Origin: Christensenella sp. UBA7584
GTDB taxonomy: Bacteria; Bacillota; Clostridia; Christensenellales; UBA1242
DNA: 5,950 bases
NCBI GenBank assembly: GCA_002477805.1
Contig: DLKQ01000011.1
Location: 1-5,950 of the forward strand
Direction: 5' to 3'
Of the stretch, positions 5,941 to 5,950 are shown piece after piece (the first letter of the stretch is position 1; each line of letters starts with the position of its first letter). The translations under genes and the position numbers were made by a program. The notes beneath the pieces are model-generated. The model was not told the DNA's origin. It saw only the letters and a list, made by a program, of their open reading frames with translations, and searched no databases.

Positions 5941-5950
5941 GATCAAGCTA
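5941..5950 (+). rRNA. probable 5' end of 23S rRNA (cut by window end)
   Basis: The last ten bases GATCAAGCTA differ by one base from GGTCAAGCTA, a common start of clostridial 23S rRNA. They do not match the 16S start region (GAGTTTGATCCTGGCTCAG), even loosely. The boxA-like element about 210 nt upstream fits a 23S leader. Ten bases alone are little evidence, so the call rests on context as much as on the match. If right, the gene runs on beyond the window. Confidence 0.55.

Noticed and set aside
5941..5950. Possibility that the window ends in 16S rather than 23S rRNA
   Set aside because: boxA-like sequences occur before both genes, but GATCAAGCTA fits a 23S start and not the 16S 5' region; some doubt remains because only ten bases are visible.

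Overview
The window is a str-type ribosomal operon, rpsL–rpsG–fusA–tuf, all on the + strand. It is followed by a gene-free AT-rich spacer and then what looks like the promoter, leader and first bases of a 23S rRNA gene. The organism appears to be a low-GC bacterium of the Firmicutes/Clostridia kind. Reasons: A/T-rich codons and spacers, strong AGGAGG-type ribosome binding sites, consensus sigma-A promoters, clostridia-like S12 and EF-Tu sequences, and a clostridial-looking 23S 5' end. All Trp codons in the four genes are TGG, so there is no sign of a UGA-Trp code. I cannot place it to genus.

Layout. 1–115: possible C-terminal tail of an unidentified upstream gene (weak). 162–193: long AT-rich bidirectional terminator. 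194–335: AT-rich DNA with no gene. 336–364: near-perfect operon promoter. 371–556: roughly 200-nt leader with three successive stem-loops. 569–946 rpsL (S12); 947–1123 spacer with a long-range inverted repeat; 1124–1594 rpsG (S7); 1609–3684 fusA (EF-G); 3685–3822 spacer with a second promoter; 3823–5034 tuf (EF-Tu); 5048–5081 strong terminator. 5082–5519: gene-free AT-rich spacer with several palindromes. 5520–5579: nested double-stem terminator. 5574–5611: phased T-tracts. 5622–5650: rRNA-type promoter. About 5657–5940: pre-rRNA leader with a boxA-like element and hairpins. 5941–5950: probable 23S rRNA start.

The four proteins serve translation elongation together. S12 and S7 sit in the small subunit's decoding and head regions, EF-Tu delivers aminoacyl-tRNA, and EF-G drives translocation. 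fusA follows rpsG by only 14 nt, so the two are probably translationally linked. tuf can be read both from the operon and from its own promoter, which fits the excess of EF-Tu over ribosomes in cells. The three promoters share one design: TTGAC-A/T, a 17-bp spacer, and TGn directly before TAnAAT.

The most notable points are these. A 23S rRNA gene seems to have its own promoter and no 16S gene before it, which suggests unlinked rRNA genes. S12 has Pro and Ile at positions 88 and 91, where Lys and Pro are the rule; both are classic streptomycin sites. The operon leader and the rpsL–rpsG gap are structured in ways that suggest feedback control. I see no mobile element, CRISPR array or new multigene system.
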